Positions 26,438-35,228 of a stretch of 64,000 nucleotides of DNA are shown piece by piece. The stretch spans positions 186,001 through 250,000 of the forward strand of contig NZ_QPMM01000002.1 in the NCBI RefSeq assembly GCF_003419895.1, written 5' to 3'. This stretch comes from Chitinophaga silvatica. GTDB taxonomy: Bacteria; Bacteroidota; Bacteroidia; Chitinophagales; Chitinophagaceae. The position numbers were made by a program, and so were the translations under genes. Numbering within the stretch: the stretch's first letter is position 1; each line of letters begins with the position of its first letter. Under the pieces are notes generated by a model. That model searched no databases. It had not been told where the DNA came from and saw only the letters and a program-made list of their open reading frames with translations.

Positions 26438-29400
26438 TTGAAATTTACTCTCCCGACAGGCCTTATTGGAATGATGATTTGCTTTTTGTTGCCCGTATTA
26501 ACCATTCAGGCGCAAAAGCAATATGTGAACTACAATCCTTTGAACTTTATTGAAAACAAAGGACAGTGGGAGAAAGAAGTAATTTACAAATCAGAATTGG
26601 ACGGTGCTTCAGTTTTTCTCGAGAAAAATGCATTTACCTTTCTGCTCCTGAACAGAGATGATCTATACCAGTTAAACGAATTTGTTCATGGCCATTCACA
26701 TCGGGGTGATACCATTTTCATTCCCCGCGGTGGAAGCGCTCCTGCGAATACCCCGATTCCTCCACGCCCAACTTCTTTCCCGGATGTAAGAGGGCATGCC
26801 TATAAAGTTAGATTTCTGAATGCCAATCCAAATGTTGCTGTATCTCCGGATAAGCAACAGGAAAATCTTAGTAACTACTTTATTGGCAATGATCCATCTA
26901 AATGGGCTACAGATGTAAAATCTTTTCAAAACATCAATTACTTAAATCTTTACCCGGGTATAGATGCGCATGTATATTCTGAAGCTTCCCAACTCAAATA
27001 CGATCTGATTGTACATCCAGGTTCCAATCCCGATAATATTCAAATGAAATATGACGGAACTACCGGAATGGAACTCAAAAAGGGGCAGCTTTATATACAT
27101 ACTACTGTAGGAGATGTTATTGAACAACTTCCATTTGCCTATCAATATATCAACAATCAACGTGTACCCGTAAAAGTCACTTATCGCCTGAATGGAGATA
27201 AACTGGGATTCAAAGTATCTGGTGAGTATAATCCTGCCTATACATTGGTGATCGATCCGGTATATGTTTTCTCAACAGTTTCTGGTTCCCGGTCCGATAA
27301 CTGGGGATTTACTGCAACTTATGATGAAGCAGGGAATTTCTATGGTGGTGGTATCGTATTCGGTACAGGTTATCCGGTCACTCCAGGCGCTGTACAGAGT
27401 GCTTATGGTGGGGGCAGATTTGATATAGGTATTTCAAAATTCAGTTCTAACGGAACCCGGCTCATTTATGCCACCTATATCGGGGGGGATGGATTAGAAC
27501 AGCCGCATAGCTTATTTGTTGATCCCCAGGGTAACCTCGTCATCTCAGGACGTACTACCAGCGGCAATTATCCAAAAGCCGTAGTGGAAGGTTCCCGAGG
27601 AGGATGGGATATTGCTGTTACCAAACTGAATGCTGCTGGTAATGGTATTATCGGTAGCCTGATTGTTGCAGGAACCAGCGACGATGGTGTGAATATGCGT
27701 GAAAACAGAGAAGGCGGGGATTATATACTCCTGAGAAATTATGGTGATGATGCCCGTAGTGAAGTGGTGGTAGACGATGCAGGTTACATCTATGTTGCAA
27801 GTTGTACCCGCTCTGCCGATTTCCCGATGCGGGGCAACGGTTTTCAAACGAAATTCGGAGGTAAGCAGGATGGAGTAATTATGAAGATTAATCCACTGTG
27901 TCAGGCATTGGTATGGACTTCCTTCATTGGAGGATCAAACGAAGATGCTGCCTATGTTATAGCATTAAACGGTCTTAATTCCTTATACGTTGCCGGAGGT
28001 ACTGCAAGTACTGATTTCCCTGTTACGCAGGGATCTATTTATCCAAATTACAGAGGGGGTGTTTGCGATGGCTTTATTGCTCACATAACCAATGATGGAA
28101 AAAGCATTATGCAAGCTACTTACCTGGGTTCCGATAATCCGTCTGCCGATCAGGTTTACGGTATTCAGTTAGATAAAAAAGGGTTTGTATATGTGATGGG
28201 TACTACCGAAGGAGCATGGCCTATTAAATTATTGGATCCAAGCAATTATAATGGAAATGGCTTACAGTTTATTTCGAAATTGCAACCAGATCTTAGCAGT
28301 TTCGTATACTCTACAACTTTCGGCCGTTCCCGTACTTTAGTTACTTCTCCTAATATTTCACCAACCGCTTTCCTGGTAGACAGATGTGAAAATGTTTATG
28401 TATCTGGTTGGGGAGGTGGTATTAACCAGGCTTTGAGATATCCGAATTCGGGTACTGGCGGTTTGTTTGTAACAAATGATGCCTTACAAAAAACTACAGA
28501 TACCAAGGACTTTTATTTCTTTGTTATGAAGAGAGATGGAGTATCTCCACTCTACGGTTCCTACTTTGGCGGTGCCGGTTTATACGAACACGTAGATGGC
28601 GGAACCAGCCGGTTCGACCGCAACGGAATTATCTATCAGGGTATTTGTGCCTGGTGTAACGTGGATGCCAGCGGTTCCAAACCAAGATATCCTACAACTC
28701 CCGGTGCTTACTCAAGCACCCCTCCAATGTCCTGTAATTTTGGGGCACTTAAAATTGCCTTTAACCTGGATGGGGTAAAAGTTGGTATTAAAACCTTAGA
28801 CAGAAGAAAGAATTACTGTGTACCCGATAATATCACATTTGTTGATACCACCGGCCTACCAGGAACTGCTTATGAATGGCATTTTGGAGATGGTTCACAA
28901 GTTCTGAAAGGAGGACCTGAATTAGATACTGTTTCTCACCAGTATACACAAACTGGTCCATTCACTATTATGGTTGTTAAATTCGATCCTAATAGTTGTA
29001 ATGTATCGGATACAGCATATTTGCAGATCAAATTAGGTACTAATCGTGCCGATCTGGAATACGATGCTAAAAGGATGAATCCTCCCTGTGATAGTTTGAA
29101 GTATATATTCACCAATAATTCAACTCCTGCGGCTCAATTTAAAGATAGCTCCTTCATCCTCGATTATGGTGATGGTACTCCTCCGTTTTACGTTGGGATA
29201 GATACTTTCCCGCTTTATCACTACTATAAAGCAGCCGGAACCTATACTACCTCACTTACACTTGTGGATACGAACTTCTGTAATGCCCCGCAGACTATTA
29301 CAAAGCAATTACGTGTAGCCATTAACGTAGAAGCAAGATTTAATCTGCCTGATACAATTTGTAGAGATACAGAATTGCAATTAGACAATACTTCATTAGG

Positions 29401-30079
29401 TGGTGAAAGTTTTGAATGGACCTTCCAGGATGATGGTTCCAAACCTACAGACCCTTATCCGTTACATACTTTTAAAACTGCAGGTCTCTGGAAAGTAAAG
29501 CTGGTAGTTCATGATCCGAATACCTGTAATAAAATAGACAGCATAGAGAAAACTATTCTGGTAGTAAATCCGCCTACTGCTGATTTTGAATTCACTCCAT
29601 TGAAACCAGTCGAAAACACGCCGGTTCAATTTGTAAATATGTCGCAAGACGCCACTCAATATCTTTGGAATTTTGGAGATGGAGATACTTCCAGTTTAAG
29701 AGATCCATCACACCAATACCTTAGAACAGGTACTTATCACGTATGTCTGACAGTTACCAACAAAGCTGGCTGTACAGAAAATATCTGTAAGGAAGTAAGT
29801 GCTATTGTTGTGCCGCTGTATGATGTACCAAATGCTTTTGCGCCTACAGGAAAGAACAATATGTTTTATGTGAAAGCTTTTGGCGCTACCAAATTCAATA
29901 TGAAAATTTATAATCGCTGGGGACAAATGGTTTTTGAAAGTTCAGACCCAAGAATCGGATGGGATGGAACATTCAAAGGAAATCTGCAGCCGATGGACGC
30001 ATACGCTTATGTAGTAAATCTGGAGTTTACTGATGGTACTAAAGCCAGCAAATCAGGTAGTGTAACTTTGTTAAGATGA
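26438..30079 (+). CDS. giant secreted protein: DUF7948/SBBP region, PKD repeats, type B T9SS tail
   Basis: About 1213 aa. A signal peptide (FTLPTGLIGMMICFLLPVLT then IQAQ) begins at TTG 26438; ATG 26471 is a shorter alternative with no basic residues. The N-terminal FIENKGQWEKEVIYK region resembles the DUF7948 domain of Bacteroidota surface proteins; SBBP-type beta-propeller repeats follow (GGDGLEQPHSLFVDPQGN, TTFGRSRTL). Four PKD-like domains lie at about 805-1120 (YEWHFGDGSQV, FILDYGDG, FEWTFQDDG, YLWNFGDGD). The last 85 residues are a gliding-motility (CHU_C) tail: VPNAFAPTG, NRWGQMVFES, DGTFKG. Probably exported by T9SS and held by the PorP/SprF protein encoded 6 nt downstream. Confidence 0.9.
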   Translation: MKFTLPTGLIGMMICFLLPVLTIQAQKQYVNYNPLNFIENKGQWEKEVIYKSELDGASVFLEKNAFTFLLLNRDDLYQLNEFVHGHSHRGDTIFIPRGGSAPANTPIPPRPTSFPDVRGHAYKVRFLNANPNVAVSPDKQQENLSNYFIGNDPSKWATDVKSFQNINYLNLYPGIDAHVYSEASQLKYDLIVHPGSNPDNIQMKYDGTTGMELKKGQLYIHTTVGDVIEQLPFAYQYINNQRVPVKVTYRLNGDKLGFKVSGEYNPAYTLVIDPVYVFSTVSGSRSDNWGFTATYDEAGNFYGGGIVFGTGYPVTPGAVQSAYGGGRFDIGISKFSSNGTRLIYATYIGGDGLEQPHSLFVDPQGNLVISGRTTSGNYPKAVVEGSRGGWDIAVTKLNAAGNGIIGSLIVAGTSDDGVNMRENREGGDYILLRNYGDDARSEVVVDDAGYIYVASCTRSADFPMRGNGFQTKFGGKQDGVIMKINPLCQALVWTSFIGGSNEDAAYVIALNGLNSLYVAGGTASTDFPVTQGSIYPNYRGGVCDGFIAHITNDGKSIMQATYLGSDNPSADQVYGIQLDKKGFVYVMGTTEGAWPIKLLDPSNYNGNGLQFISKLQPDLSSFVYSTTFGRSRTLVTSPNISPTAFLVDRCENVYVSGWGGGINQALRYPNSGTGGLFVTNDALQKTTDTKDFYFFVMKRDGVSPLYGSYFGGAGLYEHVDGGTSRFDRNGIIYQGICAWCNVDASGSKPRYPTTPGAYSSTPPMSCNFGALKIAFNLDGVKVGIKTLDRRKNYCVPDNITFVDTTGLPGTAYEWHFGDGSQVLKGGPELDTVSHQYTQTGPFTIMVVKFDPNSCNVSDTAYLQIKLGTNRADLEYDAKRMNPPCDSLKYIFTNNSTPAAQFKDSSFILDYGDGTPPFYVGIDTFPLYHYYKAAGTYTTSLTLVDTNFCNAPQTITKQLRVAINVEARFNLPDTICRDTELQLDNTSLGGESFEWTFQDDGSKPTDPYPLHTFKTAGLWKVKLVVHDPNTCNKIDSIEKTILVVNPPTADFEFTPLKPVENTPVQFVNMSQDATQYLWNFGDGDTSSLRDPSHQYLRTGTYHVCLTVTNKAGCTENICKEVSAIVVPLYDVPNAFAPTGKNNMFYVKAFGATKFNMKIYNRWGQMVFESSDPRIGWDGTFKGNLQPMDAYAYVVNLEFTDGTKASKSGSVTLLR

Positions 30080-30085
30080 TGAGAC

Positions 30086-31108
30086 ATGAATCAGATTGTT
30101 AAATTATTCACTTGTCTGGCAGGTTTGTTGATTGTTGCGATGGAAGTATCTGCACAAGATCTCCATTTCTCACAGTTCTTTAATTCGCCATTGACAACTA
30201 ACCCTGCTAATACCGGTTTTATTCCTGATGGAAATTACCGGATTGGTATTAATTACAGAGACCAATGGTCCAGTATTCCGGTGCCGTACAAAACAATGTC
30301 GGCATATGGTGATTTCCAATTATTCCGCGACCGACTCGAATACGGTTGGGTAGGGGTAGGTGGAGTGATTTTAAGAGATGTGGCGGGTGCCGGAAATCTT
30401 ACTTCTACCAAGGCATATGGCTCTATTGCTTACCATCAGCTCCTCGGATTCAGTAGCTTATTATCATTAGGCTTCAATGCCGGCTCTGCGAGTAAAAGAG
30501 TGGATATGACCAAATTGCTTTTTCCGGATCAATGGAATGGAAAGTTCTTTGATTCACAGATTCCAACAGGTGAGATGATCACTCAAAGCAAAGTGAATTA
30601 TTTCGATTTACAAGCAGGTATGAATTATGCCTATTTTCCTACAGATAATATCTATGTGAATGCAGGTTTTTCAGTACAACATATCAATACACCGAGAGAA
30701 ACATTTTTTGATGGAAACAATACTATCCCGCGTCGGTATATCGGGTTCCTGAATGCAAGCCTGAAAGTAAGTGATAAGGTTATACTGAATCCCGGAGCAT
30801 ACTATGCCAAACAAGCAGGTTCCAGAGAATTTATGTTGGGCCTTAATGCCGCTTATAATCTTTCTGGCGATGGGGTGCAGCAATTGTATGGAGGGCTTTA
30901 CTACAGAGCCAATGATGCTGCCATTTTCCTGGTAGGATATCAGCTCCAGCAATTCAAAATAATGTTTAACTACGATATTACTACCTCAAATTTATCAGCC
31001 GCAAATAATCGACGTGGTGCCTATGAAGTTGGACTGGTATATACCGGATTGTATCCAAATCTTTCCTTCTCGCATGCCCGACGATCTACTATTTGTCCGT
31101 CTTTTTAG
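30086..31108 (+). CDS. PorP/SprF family T9SS outer-membrane protein
   Basis: 340 aa with signal peptide ending VSAQ. The N-terminal family signature DLHFSQFFNSPLTTNPANTG is followed by NYRDQWSSIPVPYKTMSAYG and a run of alternating beta strands expected to form a 14-strand-like barrel. Flavobacterium SprF is needed to attach the adhesin SprB, whose type B tail is the T9SS signal; the 6-nt spacing from the upstream gene with such a tail suggests the same partnership. A long stem-loop follows. Confidence 0.93.
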   Translation: MNQIVKLFTCLAGLLIVAMEVSAQDLHFSQFFNSPLTTNPANTGFIPDGNYRIGINYRDQWSSIPVPYKTMSAYGDFQLFRDRLEYGWVGVGGVILRDVAGAGNLTSTKAYGSIAYHQLLGFSSLLSLGFNAGSASKRVDMTKLLFPDQWNGKFFDSQIPTGEMITQSKVNYFDLQAGMNYAYFPTDNIYVNAGFSVQHINTPRETFFDGNNTIPRRYIGFLNASLKVSDKVILNPGAYYAKQAGSREFMLGLNAAYNLSGDGVQQLYGGLYYRANDAAIFLVGYQLQQFKIMFNYDITTSNLSAANNRRGAYEVGLVYTGLYPNLSFSHARRSTICPSF

Positions 31109-31134
31109 GTAGCAATATGCAATAATCTTTTTCA

Positions 31135-31182
31135 GATCAAATATCTCTGCTGTTTATAAAAACAAATAGCAGATATTTGATC
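31135..31182 (+). terminator. stem-loop after the first PorP/SprF gene
   Basis: GATCAAATATCT plus GCT pairs with AGC plus AGATATTTGATC with a 2-nt bulge. It starts 26 nt after the stop and is followed by AAATTTT rather than a pure T-run. Probable terminator. Confidence 0.55.
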
Positions 31183-31244
31183 AAATTTTCCGACGATTAA
31201 ACTTTAGTTTTTTCGGTAGGTTTAATAGAAATATATAGCTGAAT

Positions 31245-31826
31245 ATGAAACGTATATTGCTTAGTCTTTTGCTTTTAATGAGCGTGCATCTGCTACATGC
31301 ACAATATTATAAAACTGATACAGCCAAAGGATTTGATCGTTCCCGTCTGATACTCGGAGGTTCTTTAGGGGCAGTGTTTGGAGATTATACCAACCTTGAT
31401 CTTTCTCCAATAATAGGATATCGGTTCTCAGAATATATTGCCGCGGGTGTAAACGTAAATGCTCAATATGGTAGTTATAGATTGAGAGATTATTACACCG
31501 GTAACACTTCACAAAGAGATAAGTATACAATTTTTGGCGCAGGGGTTTGGGGCCGTGTATATCCACTTCCTATGCTGTTTGTGCATGTACAACCTGAATA
31601 TAATTTTATTAATCAGTCTAGTACTGTTTATAATTCAGTGGGTGATAAACAAACTTTTAAATACAACTATAGTGTTCCAAGCCTGCTGGTAGGTGCTGGC
31701 TACACGCAAAGTGTTGGTGGCAGAGTAGGTATTGGCATTTCAATTCTATATGATGTAATCCAGGACGATCGTTCTCCTTATCGTAATAACATAGTATATC
31801 GTGTGGGAGCTGGTTTAGGCTTCTAG
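31245..31826 (+). CDS. small outer-membrane beta-barrel protein, unknown function
   Basis: 193 aa with signal peptide (LLSLLLLMSVHLLHAQ). The mature part is a series of amphipathic strands with Gly/aromatic girdles (LILGGSLGAVFGDYTNLDLS, GVNVNAQYGSYRL, VWGRVYPLPMLFVHVQPEYN) and ends in the strand NIVYRVGAGLGF with a terminal Phe, as expected for BAM-inserted 8-strand barrels. No specific family recognised beyond OMP-like porin folds. It follows the PorP locus; linkage to it is unproven. Palindrome D starts directly at its stop codon. Confidence 0.75.
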   Translation: MKRILLSLLLLMSVHLLHAQYYKTDTAKGFDRSRLILGGSLGAVFGDYTNLDLSPIIGYRFSEYIAAGVNVNAQYGSYRLRDYYTGNTSQRDKYTIFGAGVWGRVYPLPMLFVHVQPEYNFINQSSTVYNSVGDKQTFKYNYSVPSLLVGAGYTQSVGGRVGIGISILYDVIQDDRSPYRNNIVYRVGAGLGF

Positions 31827-32035
31827 TTGCTCGCAAAGCCGTAAAGTTTAATATTAAGGCACATAAGTTTTTTTTAAGTTTTTTAAGGATTGAAGTAGAA
31901 ATTATAAGATTTGCTAATTTGTTTTAATCATAGTTAAAATCAATTAGAGAGTCTTAATAATATTCACTTCAATCCTTATTTACTTAAATAAAAACTTATG
32001 TGCCTTAATATTAAACTTTGCCTCTCTGCGTGAAA
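31827..32035. repeat. large palindrome D (TTTCACGC/TTGCTCGC variant)
   Basis: A 209-bp palindrome. The outer 16 bp are degenerate, but a perfect 30-bp inverted core lies at 31843-31872 and 31990-32019, containing TTTAATATTAAGGCACATAAG. The inner GGATTGAAGT is also inverted. It begins at the first base after a stop codon and lies between two plus-strand genes. 32036-32117 contains only the candidate promoter for the next gene. Confidence 0.85.
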
Positions 32036-32089
32036 TATTAACCGCATGTTAAATGTTTATAAAGGCTAAACTTTATTTTACAACATTTA

Positions 32090-32097
32090 TATCTTTG
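32090..32097 (+). promoter_or_regulatory. candidate -7 box TATCTTTG for the phosphonatase-like operon
   Basis: TATCTTTG matches TAnnTTTG exactly and ends 20 nt before the ATG at 32118. Confidence 0.5.
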
Positions 32098-32117
32098 CCC
32101 TTTCAAAGATTAGAAAA

Positions 32118-32798
32118 ATGGGAATTCAATTAGCTGTATTTGATATTGCCGGTACAACGTTGCACGATGAGTCGAACGTTGCATTAGTACTGCAGGCAGC
32201 CTTGCAATCTGAAGGGGTAAGTGTATCCTTACCTGAGGTAAATGAAGTAATGGGGTATGCTAAGCCTTATGCAATCCGTTACCTGTTACAACAACACGAA
32301 CATGATGGATATACAGATAAGCGCTTCATTTCTCAGCTACACGATCGCTTTGTAACTGCAATGAAGGAGCATTATGCCACAAGCAAGGAAGTTAGAGAGA
32401 AAGCAGGTGTTTCGGCTGTTTTTCATACACTCCGCGAAAAGGGGATAAAAGTAGCACTGGATACTGGTTTCGACAGAGAAATTACCAACGTTATTCTGGA
32501 AAGGGTCGGTTGGTTGAAAAGCGGACTTATAGATGCTGTTGCTACCAGCGATGAAGTGGCCTATGGAAGGCCCTATCCATATATGATCTATAAAATCATG
32601 GAGGAGCTTCATATACGCAGCATACAGTCTGTTGCTAAAATTGGAGATACTATCAGTGATCTTGAAGAAGGAACCAATGCAGGTTGTAAATATGTTGTTG
32701 GAGTTACTTCTGGTGCATATACGAGAGAAGAACTAACCAAAGGTCCTCATACCCATTTAATAGCCTCTTTAGAAGAATTGTTACCTATTCTTTCATAA
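32118..32798 (+). CDS. phosphonatase-like HAD hydrolase (TIGR03351 type)
   Basis: 226 aa HAD-superfamily protein with the phosphonatase-type motif I DIAGTTLHD (D9, with Ala-Gly in place of the usual second Asp), VMGYAKPYAIRYLL with a Lys in the cap region where PhnX places its Schiff-base Lys, GRPYPYMIYKIME and the acidic motif KIGDTISDLEEGTNAG. TIGR03351-type proteins are proposed to act on phosphonoacetaldehyde-like substrates. The FAD oxidoreductase 12 nt downstream is the family's known genomic partner, which strengthens a phosphonate role. Substrate not shown. Confidence 0.85.
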   Translation: MGIQLAVFDIAGTTLHDESNVALVLQAALQSEGVSVSLPEVNEVMGYAKPYAIRYLLQQHEHDGYTDKRFISQLHDRFVTAMKEHYATSKEVREKAGVSAVFHTLREKGIKVALDTGFDREITNVILERVGWLKSGLIDAVATSDEVAYGRPYPYMIYKIMEELHIRSIQSVAKIGDTISDLEEGTNAGCKYVVGVTSGAYTREELTKGPHTHLIASLEELLPILS

Positions 32799-32810
32799 TT
32801 AACTCATTAT

Positions 32811-33947
32811 ATGCAACAACAAGCAGAAGTAGCTGTAATTGGTGCCGGAATTGTAGGATTGGCCATGGCATACAACCTGGCAGCTAAAGGAAAAAAGGTA
32901 GTAGTTTTCGAACGAAATAGCAAAGCAATCAGTGCATCTATTCGCAACTTCGGATTAGTATGGCCTATCGGGCAAACTGCCGGAAAAATGTACGACAGAG
33001 CAATGAGAAGCAGAAGTACCTGGAAGAAAATTGCAGCTGAAACCGGGCTGCAATGCGAGGAAACAGGTTCCTTACATCTCGTTTATGAAGCAGATGAACT
33101 GGCAGTAATAGAAGAATTTGCAGCATCAGCATCAGATAACGGGTATAATTGTGAATTAGTATCTCCCTTAAACATTGCCAAGTATACTCAGGCTGTTAAA
33201 ACCAAAGGATTGAAAGGAGCATTGTGGAGTCCTACCGAAATGACAGTAAATCCTCGTCAGGCCAGTGCTGTTATCGCTCAATATCTTCAGGAGAAAATGC
33301 AGGTAACTTTCAGATTTGGTACAGCTGTAAATAGTATAGAATATCCGTTTATAATCACTAAAGATGAAAAGTGGAAAGTAGATCAGGTATTTATATGTAG
33401 TGGTGCCGACTTCGAAACCCTTTACCCCGCTGCGTTTGCAGCTGCACCTCTTAAAAAGTGCAAGCTGCAGATGATGCGTACAGTTTCTCAACCCAACAAC
33501 TGGCAATTAGGACCGGCTTTATGTGCCGGACTCACCCTCACTCACTATTCAGCCTTTGAAAGCTGCAAGGCTTTAGCTCCATTAAAAGAGAGATTTGCAG
33601 CTACTATGCCTGAATATGTAAAGTGGGGAATACATTTGTTAATATCACAAAATGGAGCCAACGAGCTAACAATAGGTGATTCACATGAATATGGCCAGGA
33701 TTTCGAACCATTTGATAAGGCAGTAATCAATGATCTCATCCTGGATTATATGCACACCTTTCTCGAAGCACCTGAATATACAATTCAGGAACAATGGCAT
33801 GGTATCTATCCTAAACTAACCAACGGGCAACCGGATCTTGTTTTCTCACCTGAAGAAAATGTCACGGTAGTAAACGGATTGGGAGGAGCCGGAATGACAC
33901 TGGCATTCGGTCTGGCAGAGGAAGTAACGGCTGCCTATACAAGATAA
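32811..33947 (+). CDS. FAD-dependent oxidoreductase (TIGR03364/HpnW type)
   Basis: 378 aa DAO-family flavoenzyme: the FAD Rossmann motif VAVIGAGIVGLAMAYNLA at residues about 7-24, VVVFERN for the ribose, SIRNFGLVWPIGQ, and the C-terminal FAD loop VVNGLGGAGMTLAFGLAEE. No membrane segment. This clade is known to sit beside TIGR03351 phosphonatase-like genes and is proposed to oxidise an aminophosphonate to the aldehyde that the hydrolase cleaves. The 12-nt spacing supports one transcript. No phosphonate transporter is in the window. Confidence 0.85.
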   Translation: MQQQAEVAVIGAGIVGLAMAYNLAAKGKKVVVFERNSKAISASIRNFGLVWPIGQTAGKMYDRAMRSRSTWKKIAAETGLQCEETGSLHLVYEADELAVIEEFAASASDNGYNCELVSPLNIAKYTQAVKTKGLKGALWSPTEMTVNPRQASAVIAQYLQEKMQVTFRFGTAVNSIEYPFIITKDEKWKVDQVFICSGADFETLYPAAFAAAPLKKCKLQMMRTVSQPNNWQLGPALCAGLTLTHYSAFESCKALAPLKERFAATMPEYVKWGIHLLISQNGANELTIGDSHEYGQDFEPFDKAVINDLILDYMHTFLEAPEYTIQEQWHGIYPKLTNGQPDLVFSPEENVTVVNGLGGAGMTLAFGLAEEVTAAYTR

Positions 33948-34067
33948 ATTAGGATATTGTAAGAATTATTAATAAATTCAAAGTATATACGAGACCATAA
34001 CGATAGTAATAAAGCTTCTCAATACATTTTAGCATATTATTTTGGTCCATTGCCAACATTAGCAACG

Positions 34068-34237
34068 TTTCTGCAGCGATGTTTATTCAACGACGCTGCA
34101 CGTTCATAACGTGTTAAATGGAAGGCGGGTTCCTTTATAGTTACCCGCTTTTTTGTTTAAAATGCTTTTATGCGTCTTATCTGTATCGTTTCTGTAGCGA
34201 TGCAAAACCTTTATAGTTACCTGCTTTTTTTGTTTAT
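34068..34237. repeat. partly duplicated hairpin/terminator segment
   Basis: GTTTCTGCAGCGATG (near 34068) recurs as GTTTCTGTAGCGATG (near 34188), and CCTTTATAGTTACCCGC plus T-run (34132-34155) recurs as CCTTTATAGTTACCTGC plus T-run (34208-34232). The first copy has a GCAGCG/CGCTGC hairpin, absent from the second. The rest of the 378-nt gap 33948-34325 shows no gene. Confidence 0.55.
34125..34154 (+). terminator. candidate terminator after the phosphonate pair
   Basis: GCGGGT (34125-34130) pairs with ACCCGC (34143-34148), followed by six T. It lies 177 nt past the oxidoreductase stop, so the transcript would carry a long tail. Short stem, hence moderate confidence. Confidence 0.6.
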
Positions 34238-34325
34238 TGCACTCTACTGTAAGCCAATTATTATAACTTACAATAGTTCTACATGGCTGCATGCCAATGG
34301 AAGTAGATAAACTAAAAAAAATCGC

Positions 34326-35024
34326 ATGAACAGTAGTATTAAAAATCTGAAGGAAAGAGATTGGACAGAAACACGTGCTCACAGCAGTTGGCAGATCTTC
34401 AAAATAATGGCAGAGTTCGTTGATGGATTTGAAAAATTAGCTAAAATTGGTCCTTGTATCTCTATATTTGGCTCCGCACGCACAAAACCAGGTAGCAAAT
34501 ACTATAATTTAGCAGAGGAAATTGCTACCAAACTGGCAGATGAAGGTTTCGGAATCATCACCGGTGGTGGCCCTGGTATTATGGAAGCCTCTAATAAAGG
34601 CGCGCAAAGGGCACACGGTAAATCTGTTGGTGCCAATATCACCTTACCACATGAACAACGACCTAACGACTATATTGATCCTCAGAATAACCTGAACTTC
34701 GACTATTTCTTTGTTCGTAAAGTTATGTTCACCAAATACTCTCAGGGTTTTGTAATGATGCCAGGTGGTTTTGGAACGATGGACGAATTCTTTGAAGTAG
34801 CCACTCTTATCCAAACGCGGAAAATGGAAGAAACACCATTGGTATTAGTAGGTAGAGAGTACTGGAGCGGGTTGCTGGAATGGATCCGTAATGTAATGAT
34901 GGAGAAGGAAAGCAACATCAATCCGGAAGATTTAGGGTTGCTTCAGCTCTTCGATACAGCCGACGAAGTAGTGGAATATTTCAGGGTATTCTATACAACC
35001 AACAAATTAAGACCAAACTTCTGA
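34326..35024 (+). CDS. LOG family (TIGR00730) Rossmann-fold protein
   Basis: 232 aa. Family motifs: ISIFGSARTKPGSKYYNLAE, GFGIITGGGPGIMEASNKGA and the catalytic MMPGGFGTMDEFFEV (PGGxGTxxE), with FVRKVMFTKYSQGF supplying the Arg. LOG proteins hydrolyse nucleoside 5'-monophosphates to base and ribose 5-phosphate (cytokinin-type phosphoribohydrolase); some related long forms act as PpnN-like nucleosidases. Cytosolic. Isolated gene between a hairpin-rich gap and another inverted repeat. Confidence 0.9.
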   Translation: MNSSIKNLKERDWTETRAHSSWQIFKIMAEFVDGFEKLAKIGPCISIFGSARTKPGSKYYNLAEEIATKLADEGFGIITGGGPGIMEASNKGAQRAHGKSVGANITLPHEQRPNDYIDPQNNLNFDYFFVRKVMFTKYSQGFVMMPGGFGTMDEFFEVATLIQTRKMEETPLVLVGREYWSGLLEWIRNVMMEKESNINPEDLGLLQLFDTADEVVEYFRVFYTTNKLRPNF

Positions 35025-35042
35025 TAACTGGCTTTAAAAGCC

Positions 35043-35161
35043 CGAAAGCTATCTCCCGAGCCTACAGCAAAACTACGTTATAGCCTTGTTTAGAGAATAA
35101 ATACAAGAGTTCTAACGTTTATAAATATATTTGCTGCTAGCCGTTCCGGCGATAGCTTTCG
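35043..35161. repeat. imperfect inverted repeat with CGAAAGCTATC ends
   Basis: CGAAAGCTATC (about 35043-35053) is inverted as GATAGCTTTCG (about 35151-35161). Further inward, CTACAGCAAA and ACGTTA on the left have counterparts TTTGCTGCTAG and TAACGT on the right. It starts 18 nt after the LOG stop and lies between two plus-strand genes, the same setting as the TTTCTCGC palindromes but different in sequence. Confidence 0.6.
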
Positions 35162-35202
35162 TATTTTATAGCATAGCTCTTTATGCTTTCCCGCTTTATC
35201 CC

Positions 35203-35210
35203 TAGCTTTG
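35203..35210 (+). promoter_or_regulatory. candidate O-methyltransferase -7 box TAGCTTTG
   Basis: TAGCTTTG matches TAnnTTTG and ends 18 nt before the ATG at 35229. Confidence 0.45.
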
Positions 35211-35228
35211 CATAAATTTTTTTAATGT

